The notes under the pieces are model-generated. The model saw only the letters and a program-made list of their open reading frames with translations. It was not told the origin of the DNA and made no database searches. Shown here in pieces: positions 33,102 through 41,427 of a stretch of 64,000 nt of DNA; the stretch's first letter is position 1; every line of letters begins with the position of its first letter. Location of the stretch: positions 1 to 64,000 of the forward strand of contig NZ_JASJNC010000008.1 in assembly GCF_030065545.1 (NCBI RefSeq), written 5' to 3'. The position numbers and the translations under genes were made by a program. This DNA is from Marinicella marina (GTDB lineage Bacteria; Pseudomonadota; Gammaproteobacteria; Xanthomonadales; Marinicellaceae).

Positions 33102-34085
33102 CTACTGCTCTGCTTGGTTGTTTTTAATCGGCATATCTACAACCCAAATGCCTCTTAATTCATTGGACTGATAACCTGTCGCTAAGTCATTGGGGTATAG
33201 TTTTTTCAATTGGCCTAAGGTGTCGGCCTTGATGTCTTGCGTTGGCTTACCATGGCATTGCAAACACATTTGATTGGTGGTGATTGGGTAGTAGCCTGTC
33301 ACTGTGTTGTCAGATTGTGTGATTTGCGGTTGCAGCGGCTTTCCAGCCTGCAACAATGCTTTTGACATGTTGATGTAATCCAGTTCATCCGCATTGGCAA
33401 TATTATTGGGGTTTCTGTTTTGGTCAGAGACGCGTTTGATGCTGACTCCAGCATCCTTGAGGGTGTTGTTGGTCAGGGTAATGGCTTGTTCGTTACAAAA
33501 TTCAACAGCGCCTGCTGTGCCTTTGTTATTGATGGCGGTCAGTAAATTTTTTCCCAGCTCACCCTTTACTTGGCTTACATACTTTTTACCCAAATCCAGA
33601 TAACTGATTGATTGTTTTTGTGTATACTTTTTGTATTTTTTAGCTTCATTTTTGTGATGCTCATCAAACCAACGCGGTTTTTCTAATGGTGTATGGTAAA
33701 TGTACGTGCCTACAGCCAAAACCTGTTGTTCAGTTAAATTGAGGTTGGGCATCAAACCAAACTTCTCAATCGCCCCAGGCATCTTCGCGTGTTTTTCATC
33801 GGGCGCCAATAAGAAGCCTTTTAAATCTGCAATAAACTGATCAGCCGATAAACCGGGCCTGATGTAGTGTTTTTTAACCGCAAACATAGGTGGTGCAATG
33901 CGCTGTGTTTGACTGCCTCTGGGTGAATGACAGTTAAGGCAGTTGGTTTGTAATATTTCTAAGCCTTCAGCCATCAACTCATTTTTAGCCAATAAGTCAT
34001 CTTGACTTGAATTTTCAGATGAAACTGAGTTATGAAAAAGACTCAAACAAGTTATTAAAACCAATACGTATGTGTTTTTAATCAT
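33102..34085 (-). CDS. Di-heme c-type cytochrome with DUF3365 domain
   Basis: This 327-residue secreted protein has a signal peptide (YVLVLITCLSLFHNSVSS). A cytochrome c domain at about residues 37-130 carries CLNCH and an axial Met candidate in FGLMPNL. A DUF3365-type heme domain at about 160-310 carries CLQCH with FCNEQAITLTNN upstream. DUF3365 proteins are heme sensors or electron-transfer proteins. Its place after the SQR-like gene suggests that it takes electrons from sulfide oxidation or senses redox state in the periplasm. Confidence 0.8.
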   Translation of the reverse strand: MIKNTYVLVLITCLSLFHNSVSSENSSQDDLLAKNELMAEGLEILQTNCLNCHSPRGSQTQRIAPPMFAVKKHYIRPGLSADQFIADLKGFLLAPDEKHAKMPGAIEKFGLMPNLNLTEQQVLAVGTYIYHTPLEKPRWFDEHHKNEAKKYKKYTQKQSISYLDLGKKYVSQVKGELGKNLLTAINNKGTAGAVEFCNEQAITLTNNTLKDAGVSIKRVSDQNRNPNNIANADELDYINMSKALLQAGKPLQPQITQSDNTVTGYYPITTNQMCLQCHGKPTQDIKADTLGQLKKLYPNDLATGYQSNELRGIWVVDMPIKNNQAEQ

Positions 34086-34094
34086 GACAGTTCC

Positions 34095-35780
34095 TCACTT
34101 TTGATCAAATTTAGTTTTCACAGTTTTACTCATTTGTGGTTGTGCTAACCACTCTCTGCCCTTCAACATGGCTTTCCAATAAATAGGAGGTAATAGTTTT
34201 TCTTTAAGAAACCAGGAAATTCTGCTGGGCTTTGTGCCATCAACAATAAACTTTGGAAAGCTGGGTAAAAGCTTGCCCCCATAGCCAAACTCTGCCAAAA
34301 CAATTTTGCCTTTCTCTACTGTCAATGGGCATGAACCATAACCATCATAGATAGCTCTTCTGTTATTCAATCCCATGTCACTCAATAAATTATTAGCAAC
34401 CACGGGAGCTTGCTTTCTTGCAGCTGCAGCCGTCTTTGCATTGGGTGCGTTCATGACATCTCCCAAACTATAGATGTTGTGGTATTTTTTATGCCTGAGG
34501 GTACTCTGGTCTACATCTATCCAACCATTTTCATCAACCAGCGGACTGGATTTGATAAAGTCGGGCGCAGTCTGTGGTGGACAAACATGCAGCATATCAA
34601 ATTGCTTTTCAACCACCTCGCCTTGAGGGTTTGTGAACCATGCTGTTTGAGCCTCACCATCGACTTTAACCAAGTTATGAGAAAAATTTAAGGCAGCTTG
34701 GTACCTGTCTACATATTTCATCAGTGCAGGTACATAAGAATCGACACCAAACAAAACTGGACCGGCATTATAAAATTCAACATCGATGTCATTGATTAAG
34801 TGATTGCGATACCAATAATCACTGGACAAGTACATGGCTTTTTGCGGCGCTCCAGCACATTTAATTGGCATAGGAGGTTGGGTAAATATGGCCTTACCTG
34901 ACTTGAGACTTTTTACCAAGTCCCATGTATAAGGCGCCAAATCAAAACGATAATTTGAAGTGACGCCGTTCTTACCTAAAGTGTTTGTTAAACCTTCAAT
35001 GCTTTCCCAGTCTAGTTTTAAACCAGGACAGACAATCAAATGTTCATACTTGACAACTTTACAACCAGACAGAATCAGGCTGTTATTTTCAGGTTCAAAA
35101 GCAGCAACAGCCTCCTTCAACCATTTGATTCCTGGAGGAATCAATGAAGCCATGGTCTTTACGGTTTGTTCCTGACTAAAAATACCGCCACCAACCATGG
35201 TCCAACCTGGCTGATAGTAGTGTATGTCCGCTGGGTCTATGATAATAATATCCAGCTCAGTGTGTCGTTTAGCCAGACTGGAAGCAACAGCAATTCCAGC
35301 TGCACCTGCACCGACGATAGCAACCTGACAAACGAGGTCAGGGGTATCCAACGGTATTTCACCGCCATTCGCAATCCGGCGAACCACACCAGACATGTCA
35401 TAACCAGCGGCCTTTGTCAGTTCGATGATCTCTGGGATACTTTTGTGTTTGGCTTGGCTCAGTGACCACAAAGTGGTTGAACGCGTGCCAGTACGGCAAT
35501 AAGCCAAAACTGGTCCGGGTAAAGAATTTGTATAATGTTCAAATTGTTCAATGTCTTCAGTGGTTATGGATCCAGTGTTATTTATTGGCTGGTATATAAA
35601 ATCAATGCCCAAGGCTTTGGCAGCTGCTGAAATTTCAGAGTGATTGGGTTGGTCACTGTCTTCACCATCGGGCCTGTTGCAAATGATTGATTTAAAACCT
35701 GCCGCTTGAATGGCAGTTATATCACTTGAGGAAATTTGTGGGGAAGCCGATACTTGCTCTGTTATGTGGTTTAATTTCAT
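34095..35780 (-). CDS. Phosphatase-like (DUF442) / sulfide:quinone oxidoreductase fusion
   Basis: This 561-residue two-domain protein begins with a dual-specificity-phosphatase-like DUF442 domain (about 1-110), with the P-loop YCRTGTRSTTLW. From about residue 150 an FAD-dependent SQR-type domain follows, with the dinucleotide motif VAIVGAGAAGIAVASSL, the catalytic cysteine in PIKCAGAPQKAMYL and a late flavin motif SLGDVMNAPNAKTAAAARKQ. It should oxidise sulfide to persulfide/polysulfide and reduce quinone at the inner membrane. The role of the DUF442 domain, often fused to or beside sulfide genes, is unclear. It is followed by the cytochrome gene and preceded by the persulfide-dioxygenase-like gene. 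Confidence 0.88.
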   Translation of the reverse strand: MKLNHITEQVSASPQISSSDITAIQAAGFKSIICNRPDGEDSDQPNHSEISAAAKALGIDFIYQPINNTGSITTEDIEQFEHYTNSLPGPVLAYCRTGTRSTTLWSLSQAKHKSIPEIIELTKAAGYDMSGVVRRIANGGEIPLDTPDLVCQVAIVGAGAAGIAVASSLAKRHTELDIIIIDPADIHYYQPGWTMVGGGIFSQEQTVKTMASLIPPGIKWLKEAVAAFEPENNSLILSGCKVVKYEHLIVCPGLKLDWESIEGLTNTLGKNGVTSNYRFDLAPYTWDLVKSLKSGKAIFTQPPMPIKCAGAPQKAMYLSSDYWYRNHLINDIDVEFYNAGPVLFGVDSYVPALMKYVDRYQAALNFSHNLVKVDGEAQTAWFTNPQGEVVEKQFDMLHVCPPQTAPDFIKSSPLVDENGWIDVDQSTLRHKKYHNIYSLGDVMNAPNAKTAAAARKQAPVVANNLLSDMGLNNRRAIYDGYGSCPLTVEKGKIVLAEFGYGGKLLPSFPKFIVDGTKPSRISWFLKEKLLPPIYWKAMLKGREWLAQPQMSKTVKTKFDQK

Positions 35781-35784
35781 GGTC

Positions 35785-36639
35785 TTATAGCACGTTCACT
35801 GGAATGGTTAGGTATTGAATACCATTGGCAGATTTAGGTCCAAAACTACCTAATCTCATGTTGGTTTGTAATGATGGTAATATAAGTTTAGGCACTGCAA
35901 GGGTTTTGTCGCGCGCCTCTCTCATAGCAACAAACTCCTCAAGGGTGGTGTTTTCTTTGAGCATTTTATTATTGGCTTTCTGCTCACCAACCGTGGTCAT
36001 TGATATAGGCTGTTGATCATCACCTGGGTAGTCATGACAAAGGTAAACTTTGGTCTCATCTGGAAGTTGATACATCTTTTGTATTGATTCATATAAATCA
36101 CGGGCACTGCCACCAGGAAAATCAACCCGTGCAGTTCCCATTCTGGGTGCGAACAAGGTATCTCCAACGAAAATAGCATCTTCAATATGATATGTTGAGC
36201 AGGCTGGTGTATGGCCTGGGGTGTGAAAAATTTCAGCCCTCAAATTACCAATTTTGAAACTTTCATTGTCATCAAATAATTGATCAAATTGTTCACCGGT
36301 GATTGGGGTTTCGTCCGATTGATTGAACAGCGGCACCCACATTTTCAGTACATCTTTGATACCAGTGCCTATGGCAGTTTTACCACCCACATGCTCTTTC
36401 AAGTAAAAAGCAGCAGTGATGTGATCGGCGTGAATATGGGTTTCAAGTATCCATTGGTTGGTCAATTGATGCGTTTTGATATACTCAATCACTGCATCAG
36501 CACTGTCTGTGGTAAATTTAGCTGCATCTTGATCATAATCAAGTACAGAGTCGATGATGGCACAATGTTTGGTGTCTTCATCAATAACGATGTGAGTAAA
36601 AGTCGCTGTTTGTTTATCATAAAAAGTTTTAACTTTCAT
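35785..36639 (-). CDS. Metallo-beta-lactamase-fold persulfide dioxygenase-like enzyme
   Basis: This 284-residue enzyme has the family motif THIHADHITAAFYL near residue 65, GHTPACSTYHI, VGDTLF and CHDY, as in ETHE1/Blh-type persulfide dioxygenases. It probably oxidises glutathione persulfide formed by SQR to sulfite, which the adjacent TauE-type protein could export. I chose ATG 36639 because GGAG lies seven bases before it; ATG 36651 would add four residues and overlap the TauE stop codon. It is the second gene of the operon. Confidence 0.87.
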   Translation of the reverse strand: MKVKTFYDKQTATFTHIVIDEDTKHCAIIDSVLDYDQDAAKFTTDSADAVIEYIKTHQLTNQWILETHIHADHITAAFYLKEHVGGKTAIGTGIKDVLKMWVPLFNQSDETPITGEQFDQLFDDNESFKIGNLRAEIFHTPGHTPACSTYHIEDAIFVGDTLFAPRMGTARVDFPGGSARDLYESIQKMYQLPDETKVYLCHDYPGDDQQPISMTTVGEQKANNKMLKENTTLEEFVAMREARDKTLAVPKLILPSLQTNMRLGSFGPKSANGIQYLTIPVNVL

Positions 36640-36650
36640 ATAACGCTCCA

Positions 36651-37436
36651 TTAAATGAGTTCTTTGAATAAGATCACTGCTGCTATTATCAGCGTGAAGT
36701 AGGCAAATATTTTTTGTAGCTTGTCACCATCTATGTCTTTGGCGATAACCGTGGCTATCCACATACCAGCTATGGTTGCAGCGAAGAAATACATCAGCAT
36801 GGGTAACTGAAAGGCTATTCCAGATTGGATATCACCAATAAAACCAATCAATGATTTCAAAGCAATGATAAGTAAAGAAGCGCCCACTGCGCGCTTCATT
36901 GGCATCCCCATCAAGAGTACCAAAGCAGGGATAATCAAAAATCCGCCGCCAGCTCCCAGTATCCCAGTTGCTATCCCAACAATGGCACCCTCAATAATCA
37001 CCAAAAAGTAATGATGCTCACCATTTTTAGGTTTTAAATCAGTTGAATTTCTGAGCATCATCACGGCTGCCAGTACCATAAGCACAGCGAAAAACACCAT
37101 AATGGCCAAATCTTTACTGACTACAAATGGTTCAGAGATAATGGGATCAGGAATGGCTGGCATGATGAAGGCTCTGGTAATATAAACAGCCACAATGGAT
37201 GGCACAGCAAATAACAAAGCTGGTTTGACGTCAATTAAGCCTTGCTTGAAGTATCTGAATGCACCAAAAAGCGCCACAGAACCGACTATTAGTAATGAGT
37301 AACCGGTGGCAACCACTGGACTGACACCCATCATATAAACCAGAATAGGCACTGTCAGTATTGATCCCCCACCGCCGATGCTTCCCAATGTCAGGCCCAT
37401 CACAAAGGCTGCTATGTATCCAAAAATTTCTATCAT
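36651..37436 (-). CDS. TauE/SafE-family sulfite/sulfur-compound exporter
   Basis: This 261-residue membrane protein has about eight helices in two halves, each with a glycine-rich motif: GSIGGGGSILTVPILV near residue 18 and GILGAGGGFLIIPALV near residue 158. TauE/SafE proteins move sulfite, sulfoacetate or similar anions. As the first gene of the sulfide operon it fits export of sulfite made by the persulfide dioxygenase. The divergent regulator gene begins 110 bp away. Confidence 0.85.
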   Translation of the reverse strand: MIEIFGYIAAFVMGLTLGSIGGGGSILTVPILVYMMGVSPVVATGYSLLIVGSVALFGAFRYFKQGLIDVKPALLFAVPSIVAVYITRAFIMPAIPDPIISEPFVVSKDLAIMVFFAVLMVLAAVMMLRNSTDLKPKNGEHHYFLVIIEGAIVGIATGILGAGGGFLIIPALVLLMGMPMKRAVGASLLIIALKSLIGFIGDIQSGIAFQLPMLMYFFAATIAGMWIATVIAKDIDGDKLQKIFAYFTLIIAAVILFKELI

Positions 37437-37509
37437 AATTATTAGCTTTTACCTTAAAATCCTTGTATTAACATTTATTCATATAATAAAATGCTCATAT
37501 TAGGTATTT

Positions 37510-37530
37510 ATTATATTAGATATATCTTAA
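37510..37530. promoter_or_regulatory. Candidate operator of the sulfide regulator
   Basis: AGATATATCT at 37518-37527 is a perfect ten-base palindrome within the intergenic region that separates the sulfide operon from its regulator gene. The ten bases 37510-37519 (ATTATATTAG) recur upstream of the peroxiredoxin gene at 38997-39006. AT-rich dyads of this kind are bound by BigR-type regulators, but the site is a prediction. Confidence 0.4.
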
Positions 37531-37546
37531 TTGTAAAGAGGTAATT

Positions 37547-37930
37547 ATGAATGACATCGAATTTATGCAACACAGGGCTGAGGAAGTGGCCTCATTAATG
37601 AAATGTTTTGCAAATCCATCCAGAATTATGATTTTTTGCCAACTGTCACAGGGTGAAAAGAATGTCACAAGCTTGATTGAATCAACTGGGCTCTCACAAA
37701 CCGCAGTTTCACAACACTTAAAAAAACTAAAAGAAGAAGGAGTGATTGATTTCAGACGCGAACACAGAGAACTGTTTTATTCAATCACCAGTGCAGATGT
37801 CCTAAAAATTATGGATTCACTGTATGATATTTATTGTTTTGAATTTGATCAATGCAATGGACTATCCATACTCAAGAATAACAATAAAACCACCAACCCA
37901 ATTAAATTTGATCCCGGAAAAAAAGATTGA
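37547..37930 (+). CDS. ArsR-family persulfide-sensing repressor (BigR/SqrR-like)
   Basis: This 127-residue winged-helix repressor has its recognition helix in LSQTAVSQHLKKLKEEG. Cysteines C31 (IMIFCQLSQGE) and C97 (LYDIYCFEF) are placed like the redox pair of BigR/SqrR, which form a polysulfide bridge when persulfides accumulate and then leave DNA. Metal-site residues of classical ArsR are absent. It lies divergent to the sulfide operon and has a good ribosome-binding site (AGAGG) before ATG 37547. It probably represses the operon and perhaps the peroxiredoxin gene. Confidence 0.83.
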   Translation: MNDIEFMQHRAEEVASLMKCFANPSRIMIFCQLSQGEKNVTSLIESTGLSQTAVSQHLKKLKEEGVIDFRREHRELFYSITSADVLKIMDSLYDIYCFEFDQCNGLSILKNNNKTTNPIKFDPGKKD

Positions 37931-38264
37931 CTTCAGAAATGAATCAGGTTTTGTTTGTAACAATATAGTTTGTCTGTGTTTTTACATTGAAGCGCTGCCC
38001 TGTTCTTTATCTTGATATTGTCAGACACTAACTTCTACTTTTAATGCATCTGAAGCCAAAAGTTTTCAAAAGAGAATGAATTGATATGAATCACTAAAAC
38101 AGCGCAATGATTGTATTTATAGCTATTACAGATACAGAGAGCCTTTCCATGCTTTCGCTAATGATTAACATGATTAAAAAAATACAGAAAAATTAAAGGT
38201 TACCTAATGATTCTCACTCTATTCATTCGATACATTGAAAAAGGTTAAATCGATTTATTTTTAA
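37931..38264. other. Gene-free interval
   Basis: AT-rich sequence between the regulator and the peroxiredoxin terminator. I see no coding frame of note, no tRNA and no clear promoter in it. Confidence 0.5.
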
Positions 38265-38304
38265 CACATAAAAAAGCCCAATCTAAAAATTGGGCTTTTT
38301 ATGT
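38265..38304. terminator. Bidirectional intrinsic terminator
   Basis: AAAAAGCCCAAT pairs with ATTGGGCTTTTT around a short A-rich loop, extended by ACAT/ATGT. An A run on one side and a T run on the other make it work on both strands. It lies 16 bp after the peroxiredoxin stop. Confidence 0.85.
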
Positions 38305-38319
38305 ATTAACTGATTTGCT

Positions 38320-38970
38320 TTATATTTGTTTTTTACAAAAATACCAATCTACAGCCTCTTTTTCATTGATAAGTCGCTCTTCTACTGCTTGCATATCTTT
38401 AGGTGGCGGAATAATAACATCATCACCAGGCTGCCAACCTTCAGGCGTTGCCACACTGTTTGTATCTGAAGTTTTTAACGCTCTTAATACCCTCAGGAAC
38501 TCTGGAATAGATCGACCATTAGTCATTGGATAATAAACCATGGCTCTTAAGATGCCTTCAGGGTCTATGATGAATGTGGCCCTGACTGCTGATGTATCTG
38601 CTGCTCCAGGATGAATCATTCCATATGCTTTTGCTACATTCATAGATAAGTCTTCAATGATTGGGAATTGTATTTCAACACCAAATTTTTCTTTGATATT
38701 TCTTACCCATGCAACATGACTGTAGTAACTGTCTATCGATAACCCCAATAATTCAGCACCTTCTTTTTTAAACTTATCAAAATGCTTTGCAAAGGCGATA
38801 AATTCCGTAGTGCATACTGGAGTAAAGTCTGCAGGGTGCGAAAATAAGATTAACCATTTTCCCTTGTAATCTCCAAGTTCCACTTGACCATGAGTCGTTC
38901 TGGCTTTGAAGTTTGGAGCTGGCTTATTCAGTTGCGGGAATTGAATTAGTTCTTGGTTTGTATGTTCCAT
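38320..38970 (-). CDS. Prx6-type peroxiredoxin
   Basis: This 216-residue peroxiredoxin has the peroxidatic cysteine C53 in PADFTPVCTTE. The arginine-containing AVRATFIIDPEG block and the C-terminal domain (EGWQPGDDVIIPPP) are typical of the Prx6 group. A second cysteine, C212, sits in the tail VDWYFCKK, as in members that form an intermolecular disulfide. It reduces hydrogen peroxide, organic peroxides or possibly persulfides in the cytoplasm. The shared upstream ten-mer with the sulfide regulator hints at co-regulation. It is a single-gene unit with its own terminator. Confidence 0.9.
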   Translation of the reverse strand: MEHTNQELIQFPQLNKPAPNFKARTTHGQVELGDYKGKWLILFSHPADFTPVCTTEFIAFAKHFDKFKKEGAELLGLSIDSYYSHVAWVRNIKEKFGVEIQFPIIEDLSMNVAKAYGMIHPGAADTSAVRATFIIDPEGILRAMVYYPMTNGRSIPEFLRVLRALKTSDTNSVATPEGWQPGDDVIIPPPKDMQAVEERLINEKEAVDWYFCKKQI

Positions 38971-39184
38971 AAGTATTCTCGTTATTAAGTAATGCTATTA
39001 TATTAGTTTATTCTTATATTATGCTTTCATAATATATGATGCAACGATATAAAAAGTAGATGACAGAATTTGGCTGCTGTTTTGATAAATGTCTGAAACT
39101 GAATCTTCACAGCGACAATATGTCGCAGGTGTATGATTGGATAAATCCCTAAAATACTGGTTTTAATTTTTTTGAAATCTAGAC

Positions 39185-41260
39185 GTGAAACATTCAATTC
39201 TTACCTACATTATTTTAAGCTCATCATGGCTTAGCCACGCTGAAACCCCAATCAATTCAGATACAACTGAGACACTGGATGAAATACAAGTTGAGGGAGA
39301 AACTTTAGAACACCTGACAACTAAATTGTTGCCAGAGTCGTCCTCTATTATGAAAGACACCTCGGAAGTGTTAAGAAAAATGCCTGGTGCCAACGTCAAC
39401 CAGAATGGTCCTTTGAGTGGTATTGCTCAATACCGTGGTTTGTTTGGAAGTCGGGTCAACGTTCAATCAGGTGATGTACAAGTGGTTGAGTCCTGCAGTA
39501 ATTCAATGGATGCGGCTATGAGCCATGTGCCTGCCAGTATGGTTGATGCCGTGGTATTACAACGTGGTATCTCATCAGTCACTGCCGGAGTTGAAACCAT
39601 TGGTGGCGTGATCAATGTCGTTCCAAAGAAATTCGATACAGGATCAGATGGCTTTTCGGGACAGTTGAGCTTGGGACATGCCACCGGCAATGATGGTACG
39701 ATTGCAGCCACAAATTTACAGTATGGAAGAAATGCACACGCTGTGGCATTGGGCTTAGACTTTGAAGATGGGAATAATTATGCCATCCCAACAGGTAAAA
39801 ACAACTTCACTGGATTGAACAGGAAATACTATACATTTTCATACCTATATGATGAAGGTTCCAATACTCTCGGCTTTAACAGCAATTACAACGATACCGG
39901 TGAGACTGGTACACCGGCCCTGCCCATGGACATCATTTATGCCAAAGGCGGCATCAACGACATCAATTTCAATAGGATACTGAATGAAAAGTGGCAATTA
40001 AACACCACCGCATCGGTGCAAAGTACCGATCATTTGATGAATAATTTCAGTTTCAGAGACCAAACCCTTGCAGCACAAAGGGCCTCATACACCGAGGTAA
40101 ACCGACAAGCCTTTTCTCTGGAAATTGCCAGAAAACATAATGGTACTGATTTGATTATAGGCATTGATTATGATGATCAAGACAACCAGGCTGATATTTT
40201 TAACCCCAATAATGCCAACTTCAGAATCACCAATTTCGACACCAACAAAACCAGAATAAGTCTTTACAGTGAATACAGCAGAAAGTTGAATGACAAGAAT
40301 CGAATCATTTTCGGTTTGCGCCATACAAACAACGAGGCAGATGCCAATCAAGTATCAAGTTCAGTGGCCATGATGGATAATCAGATGGGCCAATTACACC
40401 GCACATTACAAGATCGATTCAACTCAGCTGAGCGAAATAAAACCGACAACAACACCGACTTTACTTTCACATGGTTACAGTCAATTCATGCCGACATGCA
40501 ACTGGAATATGGATTTGGTATCAAGAATCGAGCACCTACTCATCAAGAAAGGTACCTCTGGCTGCCGCTTGAGGCCACTGCTGGATTGGCCGATGGCCGA
40601 CAATATTTGGGGAACCTGGATTTAGATTCTGAACGGGCGTATCAATTTGAATTGGGTTTAAATTATCAAACTGAGAGCATCACTGTCGCACCACATATTT
40701 TTTATCACAGAATCAATGACTACATCCAAGGAACACCCAACACCATTATGCCAGCACCTCCTGGTGTGCTGCGTTTCTCAAATGTAGATGCAGAATTGTA
40801 TGGTTTTGATATTGAATGGACTTGGCAAATTGGGGAAAACCTGTCATTTCGCAACGTGATAAATTACGTGCGCGGGAAACGCACTGACATTGATGATAAC
40901 TTATACCGAATCGCGCCGATTAACACTTGGGCCAACCTCAGTTATCAACGCAATCGTTGGCAATGGGATATAGATATATTGGCGGCATTAGAACAAGATA
41001 AAGTGGCTGTCACCAACAGCGAAAGATCAACGCCTGGTTTTGGTATCATGCATACGTCATTTACCTATAGTGTGGATACAGCAAGTCAAATCAAACTGTC
41101 TATCAATAACTTATTTGACAAGTTGTACTACCACCACACCAATGGTTTTAACCGCAATAACACCAATATTGATGTTGGCTTCGACCCCAATAATTTGCAA
41201 GCTTTCAGGTTACCCGGTGAAGGCAGGAACGTACAATTAAGCTACCAAATCAATTGGTGA
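39185..41260 (+). CDS. TonB-dependent copper receptor, OprC/NosA-like
   Basis: This 691-residue receptor starts at GTG with a 19-residue signal peptide. A plug (about 45-155) and a barrel ending in LSYQINW follow. The plug contains VVESCSNSMDAAMSH, where C104 and M108 form the CxxxM pattern used by OprC to bind copper, followed by a further Met and His. Other OprC-like traits are the short plug and the ISSVTAGVETIGGVINV block. It probably imports copper into the periplasm. There is no STN domain and no sigma/FecR pair beside it. Assignment rests on the CxxxM motif and overall similarity. Confidence 0.72.
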   Translation: MKHSILTYIILSSSWLSHAETPINSDTTETLDEIQVEGETLEHLTTKLLPESSSIMKDTSEVLRKMPGANVNQNGPLSGIAQYRGLFGSRVNVQSGDVQVVESCSNSMDAAMSHVPASMVDAVVLQRGISSVTAGVETIGGVINVVPKKFDTGSDGFSGQLSLGHATGNDGTIAATNLQYGRNAHAVALGLDFEDGNNYAIPTGKNNFTGLNRKYYTFSYLYDEGSNTLGFNSNYNDTGETGTPALPMDIIYAKGGINDINFNRILNEKWQLNTTASVQSTDHLMNNFSFRDQTLAAQRASYTEVNRQAFSLEIARKHNGTDLIIGIDYDDQDNQADIFNPNNANFRITNFDTNKTRISLYSEYSRKLNDKNRIIFGLRHTNNEADANQVSSSVAMMDNQMGQLHRTLQDRFNSAERNKTDNNTDFTFTWLQSIHADMQLEYGFGIKNRAPTHQERYLWLPLEATAGLADGRQYLGNLDLDSERAYQFELGLNYQTESITVAPHIFYHRINDYIQGTPNTIMPAPPGVLRFSNVDAELYGFDIEWTWQIGENLSFRNVINYVRGKRTDIDDNLYRIAPINTWANLSYQRNRWQWDIDILAALEQDKVAVTNSERSTPGFGIMHTSFTYSVDTASQIKLSINNLFDKLYYHHTNGFNRNNTNIDVGFDPNNLQAFRLPGEGRNVQLSYQINW

Positions 41261-41275
41261 ATATACTGAATCAAA

Positions 41276-41307
41276 ACAGGCAACTACTTCAGTGGGACGT
41301 TGCCTGT
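41276..41307 (+). terminator. Hairpin after the copper-receptor gene
   Basis: ACAGGCAAC (41276-41284) and GTTGCCTGT (41299-41307) form a perfect nine-base stem 15 bp after the receptor stop codon. There is no T tract, so it is a probable but weak terminator. Confidence 0.5.
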
Positions 41308-41328
41308 CATCAAATGATACCTTTAATT

Positions 41329-41427
41329 CTAATTAAAATTGTCTTTAAAAATGACACTGATAAATGAAGCTCGCAAGGTAAATTGGACTGAGCCATCATT
41401 GTTGTCATAAGTAAGTAGTTGGCGACG
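41329..41427 (-). pseudogene. 3' remnant of a GFD-tailed secreted protein
   Basis: In the same frame as the FG-GAP gene and directly after its stop, 32 codons can be read that end YDNNDGSVQFTL, then FISVIFKDNFN and a stop. This closely matches the end of the gene at 46108-47304 (YDSNDDSAQFTL, ISVIFKDGFD), in both nucleotides and residues. It looks like the tail of a lost paralogue left behind by recombination. Confidence 0.65.
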
